A stretch of DNA of 64,000 bases from Stromatinia cepivora. Lineage: Eukaryota > Ascomycota > Leotiomycetes > Helotiales > Sclerotiniaceae. The notes beneath the pieces were generated by a model. The model saw only the letters and a program-made list of their open reading frames with translations. It was not told the origin of the DNA and did no database searches. The stretch lies in NCBI GenBank assembly GCA_014898415.1, contig RCTD01000028.1, positions 682,001-746,000 on the forward strand, in the 5' to 3' direction. Positions 55,301 to 64,000 of this stretch are shown here, in pieces (the first letter of the stretch is position 1; every line of letters starts with the position of its first letter). The position numbers were made by a program, and so were the translations under genes.

Positions 55301-56794
55301 CAAGCTTTGAAGACGGAATCGTACCTAGTCTTCTCTTCTTTCGTGACTGCCCATGGAATGACAGCATTGCCTGTTATACCAGCTGTAGTAAAGTTGCCTT
55401 GTTCTCGGCCTTGCTGCGGCATCATGCGAGATTGTAGTAGATCGATGTTAGGCAAACCAGTTGCAGGCGCATTGACCAATCCCCATTGACCTGGAACTCC
55501 TGTAGGTTGACTATTCAACGGAGCAATCATTCCGCCCTGCATACCCGTCTGAGCAGGAGACAAATGCGAACTGAAGTTTGATGGCATAGGAGGCATTGGG
55601 GGGAGGGGACCATTATATCCCGTTGCTTGAGGGTTTGACATATTCTGACCGAATCCGGTTTGCTGAGGCTGCAATCCTCCTTGCTGTCCAGGAAAGCCGG
55701 TTTGCATTGAGTTCTGAAAACCTGCCGGCTGCGATTGGAACCCACCCGAGAAGTTATTTTGCTGTCCAGGGAAACCAGTCATTTGCGCAGTGAGTAGAGC
55801 AGAATTTGACGGCATTGGTTGTGGCTGCTGGATAGTCGGAGGCGTTGCGGTGTTCTGTCGACTATCAAAACTTGGCGCATTCGTTCCCGCCGGTCCGTCA
55901 TCCTCTATAGCAAAATTTATGATATCCACCATGCTAGAAACTTCATTCTTGATCTGATCGGGAAGTACGGAGGGCAGTGACTTGCCGACGAGCTTAAGAT
56001 TGCAAAGGTACATTGCCAATGCGAATTCGGGAAAATGTAATTGTCCGGATCTTGTAGTGTCTGCGAGCGTCCTACCATAATCATGAGCACAACAATATAT
56101 ACATTGGATAATTTTATACTTACCATATTTGCGACAATGAGTTCCCATCTAATTTTGAGCGCAGTAAGAGATCCCTCGATTTCTCTCCAGACAACGTCTG
56201 GCCATCTCCAACTGCGGACTTGAAAAGAGTTTCAAACTTTGCTTGATCTTGGGCTGTAATGAAAGAAAGTCTTATACTCGGTATCTTTGCTCCACCCTTA
56301 GAGGCTCTGCGTCCTCTTGACTTCGATGGTTCTGTAGCAGGGGATTTAAATGAATCTGCCATCGCTGCAAATCCCGTGGCTTGCGGTTGCTGCACGGGAG
56401 CTGCTGGAGATGGTTGGGCTTGTTGTATCTGTTGAGGCTGCTGCTGGAATTGTTGTGGGATCTGCGGCATTGGCGGAACTCCCGTTTGGAAGCTCTGCTG
56501 TTGAGGAGCATTGTTGAACTGCTGCTGGCCTCCGGGAAACCCTGATTGAGGCGGCTGAGAATATCCTGTAGGTTGTGCTTGAAGGGGATAACCTGTGAAA
56601 TTGGGTTGCAAAGGAGCCGCGTTTCCATACCCAGTGGGTTGAGGTTGGAAACCAGTCTGTTGTGGCTGGAAGCCAGTCTGCTGTGGTTGGAAACCTTGAT
56701 TTGGCTGGAAACCGCCATATTGTTGTTGTTGCTGTTGTTGTGGCGGTTGCCGGCCACTGTTACCACCTAGGTACGAGTTTGAGCCCGAAAACAT
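52335..56794 (-). CDS. PAN1: Pan1, actin cytoskeleton and endocytosis scaffold
   Basis: Three exons: 56794-56124, 56071-53513 and 53463-52335; 1452 residues, junctions in phase. The frame continues upstream to 56827, but [11 protein letters not shown] is the natural start. The N-terminus is Gln/Pro-rich with several FQPQQTG-type repeats (similar to the QxTG phosphosites of yeast Pan1). The first EH domain spans intron 1 ([19 protein letters not shown] ... [20 protein letters not shown]). The second EH domain has [20 protein letters not shown] and [20 protein letters not shown] long coiled coil and a charged Glu/Arg/Ala-rich region follow, then poly-proline and a C-terminal WH2-like segment ([15 protein letters not shown]). 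Pan1 links clathrin adaptors to Arp2/3 actin assembly at the plasma membrane. Identification is secure from domain order and length. Confidence 0.94.
52958..53065 (-). repeat. Exact 54-bp tandem duplication inside PAN1
   Basis: Two identical 54-bp copies (52958-53011, 53012-53065) encode an 18-residue unit ([18 protein letters not shown]) twice in the proline-rich region; a third partial start follows. Confidence 0.92.
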
Positions 56795-57364
56795 TATGAG
56801 TATGGACAAAAAAGAAATAGGTATCAAGAAAGGTAGATTTGTGACAATTATTTGAAGGAATGGGTTCGAGGTAGGTAAAAGATGCCGGGGCGGGAATGAC
56901 GAAGCTCAGGTAATCTGTTAGAGGCTGGGCTTAGCGACTGTTTAATACCTCCAGCGCAAGTTTCACCGTTGTGACAAAATGATAAGATAATCATCTGGAT
57001 AGAAAAAGGGGCTGAGGTAAAGTGTACGGTATCATTAATTCAACATTGTTTTTTCAACACCAATTAAAATCACTGGAAATGTTTCGTACGTTTGAATCAA
57101 TTATTTTGGTGTGAAAAGTCATTTATTGAAGCTACATGTAGTCAGGTACACAAGTACCTGCATAACCTAGGTCGTACCACAAGCTTCAAGCTTTCTCTAC
57201 ATCAGGTATGGCTTTTCACCTCATTCTAGCATAAAGCCAAAAACACAGTCACACATCTAGCTCTATATATTCCCATCGATAAATATATAGATACTTGGAT
57301 ATCTTATTTAGGCTCTCCTAACCGCTTCACCAATTTCAAGATCGTCATTCATTCGTTCAATCAT
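56795..57364. other. Intergenic
   Basis: 570 bp between two minus-strand genes; PAN1 promoter plus the 3' UTR of the methyltransferase. Contains an ACCTAGGT-like word near 57169. Confidence 0.5.
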
Positions 57365-59155
57365 TTATGCGCTGGCGACATCTTCCTTGACATCGCCTAC
57401 GGATTTCTTGGATCGATATGCCTGAACATCAGCTTTGGCGGCAGCTAGTGCACCAGACAGTCCAAATTGTGTGGGAATTCCCTCAATACGGTGGACGGAG
57501 TTGAGATTCTTGACCAAGGTAATTTGGTAACAGGTGGCAGATCCTTGGCGGGAGATGATAGTGGAGGAAGCAAGGAAGTATTCCCAAATCTGATTTTGTC
57601 AGTATGTGCTTCTAATTGTGCGATTATGATGAAAACTTACTCTGAACCATCTGTTGCCGTACTTGGCGACAACCTTTTCCTTGTTGGCCATCCAGTTTCT
57701 GTACCATCTCCACAATGTTGCTGAGTAGTGGACACCAATAGTATCAACACCCTTAACCTCGAATCCAGCGCTCTCAAGGGAGTAGATGTAGATGTTAAGA
57801 GGAGTAGAAGCGTCAGCACCTGGGAAGATGTATTTGTTCATGAAAAGACCCCAGATGAGATCTTCGTATTGCCAAGTCTTTCTCAAACCAGCTACTTGAA
57901 GGAACATGACTCCGTCATCCTCGAGCATGTCGTGGCATTGCTTCAGGAAGCTTGTCAAGTGTCGTATACCAACGTGTTCAGCCATTTCGAGACATGTGAT
58001 CTTGTCATAACCTCCCTCAGGGACAGGAATATCACGGTAATCCATGCACAAAATCTTACTTTGTTCTTCAGGAATGCCAGCTTTGCGAAGTCCATTGTTA
58101 CCCCAGGCAGTTTGGTTGCGACCAAGAGTGATACCAGTAGCCTTTGCACCGAAGTTAACACTGGCGAATTTGGCCAAAGTTCCCCATCCGCAACCGATAT
58201 CCAACATCTTTTCACCGGGCTTGAGACCAATCTTTTCACAGACGATAGCGAGTTTGTTATCCTGCAATTCCTCCAATGTCTCTTCGCGATTAATGTCAGA
58301 GATAACACCAGAGGTGTAAATCATTCGTGGACCGAGGAACCAGCCATAAAAGTCATCACCTCGATCGTAGTGATCACGGACTTGCTCTTCATCTGCGATA
58401 TCGTTAGTAGCGTTTTAATGAAAGGCACATCTGGTACTTACCCTGAGAACGAGTATGCATGATAACTTCTGGTGCGAAGTTGAAGAAGACATATTTGAAA
58501 AGACTAATTGTGAATTTGAAGCTTGCCCAGTCATGTCGGTATTCGAGAACCTCGAGAGCGTCGCCATTGAAGTCAACATCTCCATCAAAGTACATGTTGT
58601 GGAAAGTTTCCATAGGAATCTTGTTCTTTCCGCTGTATTTTAGCTTATCGGCTTCATTCTTGAAGGTAAGATAATGCTCGACTGGACGCCCTGGGTACTT
58701 TGCCTTTTCATTCTTGCGTGGGGAGAAGCTGGAGAATACTGTCCAGAATGCGAGGAGAATTGGGATAGTGGTGATGAGACCGAAGAAGATGGTGGTCTTG
58801 AATCCACCGCCAACTTTCCAGGAAAGGTATAGAGGGACACCACCGATGAGGGAGAAGAGAAGGGTGTTCGAGAAACTATCATTGCCAGAAGCATCTGCAG
58901 GTAGAGGAGCGTTCTTGATAGCAGGGTACTAATTGACATGATATATTAGAATCAAATTGACTTGTGTGTTCAGCCAAAATTGAAGTGGACAGATATGGGG
59001 AATGGGAAAATTCTGGGAATTTTTTATTTACTTACAGCTGTTGTTCTTACACCACATGGCTCGAACTTTTCAAAGGTCGGTGTGGGAGCTTTTGGGGTCT
59101 CGATAAACTCGAATTCGCTCTCAGAGCCATTGACACTCTGAGGATTGGAGGTCAT
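57365..59155 (-). CDS. Sphingolipid C9-methyltransferase
   Basis: Four exons: 59155-59036, 58928-58442, 58392-57641 and 57589-57365; 527 residues, all GT-AG and in phase. The family uses S-adenosylmethionine to add the C9 methyl group to the sphingoid base of fungal glucosylceramides. Two hydrophobic helices follow the N-terminus (LLFSLIGGVPLYLSW and TIFFGLITTIPILLAFWTVF), expected for an ER membrane enzyme. Then come RSQDEEQVRDHYDRGDDFYG, the SAM-binding loop MLDIGCGWGTLAKF at about residue 265, CLEMAEHVG, the aromatic block KTWQYEDLIWGLFMNKYIF and HYSATLWRWYRNWM, all typical of the cyclopropane-fatty-acid-synthase-like sphingolipid methyltransferases. Length matches the family (about 510-530). 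Bacterial-type cyclopropane synthase is the only close alternative and lacks the N-terminal helices. Confidence 0.93.
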
Positions 59156-59885
59156 CTTTTCCTTTTCGACTTTCCTTTGAATGTAAAGAAAAGAGGAAAA
59201 GAAATGTTTTTTTGCAATGGAGTTTCACCAGGTACGAAGGTGACAACAACTTACTTAGGTAGGCAGGTACGTTTACCGGTAACTTAAAGCGTGTTAAGTC
59301 TGAGGGACGCTAATAGCGGGGCCAATACCTATCTTCCAAGTAGTATTCCGTACTCCATAGTATATGCACGGATCATTTTGGCTCAGACCATCGGGGCTTT
59401 TTTTCCTCTTCCACCGATGTTTCTATTCAAATAGTAAATAGGGGAAAATAAGACAAAATAACCCTTAACTCAACCAATTCATTCATTCCATTTGATAGAA
59501 TGTTTTTGAAAGGAGTAGTTTGTTGAAAGGGCTATTTGTGGTAGTAATTGGATGGGTGAGGATATATTTAGGCATTGGGGACACTGAATTGAGGTAACAC
59601 TAGATGGCTTCTAACTGGACACATCCATTTGTATTTAACCTATGTGAAACTAATACCTAACCTATAAGGTTGATTGCCGATCTTTGTATACCTTATCCTT
59701 GGAAACCTGGAATCATTGAAGGCAAGGAAGAAAATAACCAACAAGGCAAATATCAATCACACCACTTTACGAGTACAATCAGAAAGCTCGTTTCATCCCT
59801 TTCCTTTTCATTCCAACATTCCCATCAAATCCCCCTCTTTGCCCTATCGGAAACGCCCAACAATCGAAGAAAAAATACCCCCATT
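59156..59885. other. Intergenic between divergent genes
   Basis: 730 bp. Purine/pyrimidine-skewed in parts; the 100 bp before 59886 are CA/CT-rich as in fungal 5' UTRs. Confidence 0.5.
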
Positions 59886-60510
59886 ATGGCACCTGTCGAA
59901 GCTCAACTTCGAGATGATATCAAAACCCATTTAGAGAAAGTTATGGAGTAAATCTCTTCTTTTCAAATGTTCTTTCCCCAATTCTAACCAAATTACAGAG
60001 CATTAGAAGCACATCCTCTCTGGAGCGAGAAACCCCCAAGTCTTTTCTTTCTCTGGGATTTCGTGAACACTGGAGTATCCATGCTTACAGAATACGATAA
60101 TATTCTAAATGGACGTCCTCTTCAAAATCCTAATAAGGTTCGCCCTGCACCAACAGGTAAGACTTATGCTGTGTACGGCCCGGTGCCCAATAGTCCGAAC
60201 TATTGGAAAACCTGATTGTGCAAAACACAGTTTCGTGATTTGGCCCCATAGCTGTTTAATTCTCACGCCTCATCTATGGCTAACACACACAGCAGGCACT
60301 GGTGAAAATGCTGCATTGAAGGTGTTCCAGGAAGTCTGTGGACGTACCATGATGCTGGAGATGATTGTGAATGATACAAGTGGTCGTATGGCCATGATGA
60401 CCGGAAGTTCCGGTCCTCCAATCGATTATGGAGACAATGTCAAGCAAGCGGTCAAAAACTTAGAAGCAGTCGTCCCCAAGGAACATTTGTTGGCTGGTAT
60501 GATGAAGTGA
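59886..60510 (+). CDS. Small conserved fungal protein of unknown function
   Basis: Three exons: 59886-59947, 59999-60156 and 60296-60510; introns of 51 and 139 bp, GT-AG, in phase; 144 residues. The predicted sequence is compact and looks well conserved (LWDFVNTGVSMLTEYDNIL, RPLQNPNKVRPAPTGTGEN, EVCGRTMMLEMIVNDTSGRM, GPPIDYGDNVKQAVKNLEAV). Predicted helical, no signal peptide or membrane helix. I recognise it only as a widespread ascomycete hypothetical. The stretch is short enough that exon choice matters, but all three exons join into one frame without alternatives. Confidence 0.8.
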
Positions 60511-61163
60511 GACTGCACCAAGAGCTTTGCAGGTTATTTGGTGCGGAAAATCTCAAATGGTTCGGTAAGGCATATACTGGTAGTTCTCTGAATATATGTT
60601 AAGTTCATGTCTAATTTGAAGTGCAGGAAATTGCTTTTCGTATAGACTAGTTTCAGGTGTTGTTTTGATTTTAGAACGACGTTTGTTAAATGGCAAGAGC
60701 CACATGATACAAGAGAATACATTTCCATTTTCCACAACCACTCCTATTTTTCACCTCAACTCTTCTTTTCTAAATATGCCTGTGATACGAGTTGTTCGGA
60801 GCCAAGTATACATGTCTGACTCTTGAATGTGTTTTTACTTACCGTAGCAGAACATTGAAGCTTCAATGCTCGAAATGAACTTAAATCATGGATTTTCAAA
60901 TTTCAAAATGAACTGTCATTGAAAAACTACTTGTTCAGACTCAGACTACATTTAATAAATGACTTCAATGCGGCACAAAAAAACAAGGCAGACGTGGATT
61001 GATAAACCATCGTATTGGGGTCTAGTCCAATGTGAACAATAAATTATTAATGTCCAACTGGGCTTGCACATTGAAAAAAGAGGCGCTATATTGGTGAACT
61101 GAATAGTCTGAACATACCAAGCCACCTTTTCCGCTTCTCTAGAAATCAGGATGGTCTATTTGA
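60511..61163. other. Intergenic between convergent genes
   Basis: 650 bp, nothing recognised beyond 3' UTR candidates. Confidence 0.5.
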
Positions 61164-62169
61164 CTAGATCAAATCAATTAGATCGATTGGCCGCTCCCAT
61201 TCTTGGTATCCCTCTTCCCAGAGTCGAACTGGTATTAAATCCACTTCATGTTCCCTGAATCGTGTCACTAACGGGAATACACATCGACATAGTGGACATG
61301 CGAATTCCTTTCCCTCCCTCCGACTATCGCTCGCAAGCTTCCATAGACAAGACCTGCAGACAACGTGTTTGTTTTCACCCTGGGTAGCTGTGCAATTCAA
61401 TGCAAAGGGCTGACTAAATTCACCGGGGTTATGCTCGATTGCTATCAAAGAATCCGTAAATTCCCGCGTGCAAACGGGACGCACACGTTCATCCTTCTGC
61501 AGAGAATCTGTCTGCACTTGATCGGCACGAATGAGAGGCATGTCCAGCACGAAATGTTTGTCCTCATGAGATGCAATCAGGCTTGCTATGTAGGCCGCGT
61601 GTATGCGCATCGTCAGATCATACTTCCTCTTTGTTGATTCAGCATTTGGGATCGTTGGCATCCATAATGCCTGGCGCAAAAACAGGGTTTGAAGATCTCT
61701 GATTCATATTTCATAGTACCACCATTTCTCTCTTCCGCGCATGCATCAGTATCCTCTCCCGTATCTCGTGTGGAGGGTATGGTGTGTCCAGTGTCGGGGG
61801 GTCTGCTTGTGCTTTGAGGGCTGGATCTTTGAGCAACTTTCCTGCCCGCTCTAAGAGTTCGCGGGCTTTGAACTCAAGATCCGTGGCGGGCTCAGGAATA
61901 GACCCCCTTACGTAACTGCGATCATGACTGCGGACTTTGTCGTAATAGTCACTCATACAACGTTCGCAACAGAAGTTTTCGATAATGACTCGACAAACAT
62001 AGTCGATGGTGCATGGCCATGGCCTGCATTAACAGCCCCATGTGCTCTGTACATTGGTATGCCGGGACAAATAGGTGATGAAGGCTGGATTGCATGGCCC
62101 CAGCTCACATGGACGGCGATATTCGATCTTGTGTTCGCACATATATTCGATGGAAGCCGAAAAACACAT
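61164..62169 (-). pseudogene. Cys-rich/RING-like protein, apparent in-frame stop near 5' end
   Basis: Main frame: exon 61956-61720 joined to 61670-61164 (49-bp intron, GTACTA...CAG, phase 0), 248 residues from the ATG at 61956. The C-terminal half has a RING-like cysteine arrangement (CTREF ... NKHVVCRSCLWKL ... EFACPLCRCVF). The same frame stays open upstream of 61956 and is Cys-rich back to an ATG at 62169 (YMCEHKIEYRRPCELGPC and FCCERCMSDYYDKV), apart from one TAA at 62031-62029. Either the gene is a recent nonsense pseudogene, or it starts at 61956, or the TAA is removed by a 45-bp intron with the poor donor GTCCCG. RING-type proteins are commonly E3 ubiquitin ligases; no more specific role is claimed. 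Confidence 0.5.
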
Positions 62170-63692
62170 TCCTCATACTGCCGAAACAAATCCTGGAAAT
62201 AGCTGAGGTAATAAGAATTGAATAATGCTGTTGGTGGATATAACTATTGCGAATATTGATCGACAGAGATGTGAATGAAACGAGGGGAAACTTTGAATAT
62301 CTGGAGAAAGTATTGGGAAAGAATGAAGAACTAAACATCAAGAAAGCTTCGTACTTTTACTCGCTCTTTCCTTCTCTCTCGTCCCATCCTCGTGCCATAA
62401 ATTTGCAAACCATGCTGCTTGACCAATAATCCACATCATCAACTTGGATTTGAATATAGTTCTATAAACCTTGTCTCTGAAAACCCCCCAGCGAGCAATC
62501 GAACTGAAATATCCTACTTCCAATCAACCAATTAACTTTACTATCTACATAAATACATCGGAAACAGCTCGCCACCTCCCTTCGTTTGGTCAAGACTCCG
62601 ATTCACAGCTGTTAATCCGAGACAGTGCTGCAATCTGGAGGACCAACTCAAGCTTAAAATCGATTACTCATCATTCAACTCGGCTTTGGATATTCAAGCT
62701 TTAAAGTACAATGGGCTTTTGGATCAGTATGACACGTCTCGCAATGGCAATGTTGTTTATACCAATAGAAGGGCTAATATATTCCACAACCTGTCTGTAT
62801 ATAGCTATAAGTACTTTAGAAACGCATGTCATTTTTGACCAGTTATTAAAGAGCTATAGCATTGGTGTTACTGGTAAGGGAATATCATAAACAATCATGA
62901 CTAGAGACAACAGCAATCTCTGGTCGTTTCTTAATATGGACATTTTGCAGTATTAGTTGAAATAAATCTATTGATGGGCGACGCAAAGTACGCTCGAATA
63001 TCATGACGATAGAAGATCAGGCTGGTGTATATATATTTCTGATTTGATAGCCATGAAGGCGGATCGTATGGCTTGCAACGAAAATGTGCTGGGTAGCAAA
63101 TCGTTCGCATACAACTTGCTTAATGGAGGTTCGACATACAAAGTAATACTAAACAATACAGTAGCTTGGATAGATGAATGAGATAGAGCAGGCCAACATT
63201 TGGAAGCAGATTGGACCGTGGTTATTGAATACTGAATACTCGAAATAATATTGAGCACCCAATTACTTTTGCATGAGTACACCTTCTACATTCAAATGTA
63301 ACGAGCTCATTCATCCCCTTGATGGCTGTATTCTTCCTTTCCCTTTTAATTGTTTCTGGTCGCGGTATGTACAATACAGAGTTATGATGAAAACTATTCG
63401 TTTGACCTTCCACATAGCACATGTTACTTCTTTTCTTTGACATGTGGAAGTGGTTATTAAAGGCGAAGATAACAATATGTCACTCCTAACAATACCCGCC
63501 TCATGTTTTGGGACCGGCTTGTGCTACTTGAAGTAGGATGATTCATGACGATTCATCCCAAAGTATTAACTAAGTGTGATAAGGGCATCACCTCAACACT
63601 AGTGAGGATTCTCATATGGTGAAAACCACAGATAAGATAAAGATAATGGAACAAAGCTCAATATTGATGGAAATCCTTCATCAGAGGGTATC
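62170..63692. other. Intergenic
   Basis: About 1.5 kb, AT-rich, only short spurious ORFs. Nothing recognised. Confidence 0.5.
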
Positions 63693-64000
63693 TTATTCGC
63701 TATCATCACTACTACTATCTGCGCTCTCCTCATCCTCATCCTCGTTTATCTCAAATTCTTCATCCTCTACTCCTTCAGGAGCCGGTAACATTACAAATGC
63801 CTTTAAACATGTAATGCGATTTCCGGTCTCGTATGCGCCAATTAGTTTTCCGACCTGGTTTACTTTCTCTCCAATTTGGGCCAAATCCTTGGCTGCAGAT
63901 AACTTGTATAGTCTGACTGCACCATCACTGCTTGCTGCCACAATGATGATGTCTCTTGATGCGCCCTCTCCAATACCCAAAACAGCAAAATCCTTAATAC
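63693..64000 (-). CDS. MAK11: Mak11-like WD40 ribosome biogenesis protein (5' part outside window)
   Basis: The frame is open to the right edge (reading IKDFAVLGIGEG from the edge) and ends at 63693, giving the last about 102 residues. The segment IIIVAASSDGAVRLYKL looks like a WD40 strand set, followed by GNRITCLKAFVMLPAPEG and an acidic tail (DEDEESADSSSDDSE). This ending is what I know from fungal Mak11/PAK1IP1 proteins, which act in 60S ribosomal subunit assembly in the nucleolus. The gene continues right of the window; identification is from the C-terminus only. Confidence 0.75.
   Translation of the reverse strand, partial: IKDFAVLGIGEGASRDIIIVAASSDGAVRLYKLSAAKDLAQIGEKVNQVGKLIGAYETGNRITCLKAFVMLPAPEGVEDEEFEINEDEDEESADSSSDDSE

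Noticed and set aside
57728..58462. 244-codon plus-strand ORF across the sphingolipid methyltransferase
   Set aside because: Antisense to exons with clear SAM-methyltransferase motifs.

Overview
This is a chromosomal window from a filamentous ascomycete. Short GT-AG introns of about 45-170 bp, a Zn2Cys6 regulator with a fungal-specific transcription factor domain, a sphingolipid C9-methyltransferase, a Pan1 endocytic scaffold and C-to-T/G-to-A degraded (RIP-like) retrotransposons all point to Pezizomycotina. The general look (AT-rich, RIPped Ty3-type elements) fits Leotiomycetes such as the Botrytis/Sclerotinia group, but that placement is inference. No bacterial-type operons, CRISPR arrays or phage genes are present. 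Coding models below were built by hand from reading frames and splice sites; all junctions were checked for phase.

Layout. 0-19 kb: the 3' end of VPS8 (CORVET tethering); an Rcr1/2-like PPxY membrane protein; a conserved acidic nuclear-type protein of unknown function; alanyl-tRNA synthetase with two in-frame starts; a repeat-containing protein with a degenerate HAD-like domain; a doubtful basic ORF; an intron-containing tRNA-Leu(CAA); and a Zn2Cys6 transcription factor.

19-30 kb: an AT-rich, gene-free island with two LTR retrotransposons in the same (minus) orientation, only about 200 bp apart. Element 1 (20429-22104) is a 1.7-kb LTR-gag-LTR unit flanked by the 5-bp duplication GGATA. Element 2 (22308-29340) is a 7.0-kb Ty3-like element with 282-bp LTRs, flanked by ATTAA, with recognisable gag, protease, reverse transcriptase and integrase remnants full of RIP-type stops. 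The two share LTR end sequences, so element 1 may have been mobilised by an element-2-like partner.

30-50 kb: an Sds3-like Rpd3L subunit; a secreted alpha-carbonic anhydrase; a seven-exon PARP-UBC fusion (ADP-ribosyltransferase plus UBE2Q-type E2); a COG-complex-like coiled-coil protein; a type II membrane putative glycosyltransferase; a SET-domain lysine methyltransferase; an HSL-type alpha/beta hydrolase; and a small single-pass membrane protein.

50-64 kb: PAN1; sphingolipid C9-methyltransferase; a small conserved three-exon protein; a Cys-rich/RING-like gene with an apparent in-frame stop; and the 3' end of a MAK11-like WD40 ribosome biogenesis gene running off the right edge.

The genes do not form a pathway or biosynthetic cluster; this is ordinary housekeeping DNA interrupted by a silenced transposon island. 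The most noteworthy items are the two complete LTR elements with intact target-site duplications and an inward-polarised RIP pattern, the PARP-UBC fusion, the repeat/degenerate-HAD protein and the dual-start AlaRS.
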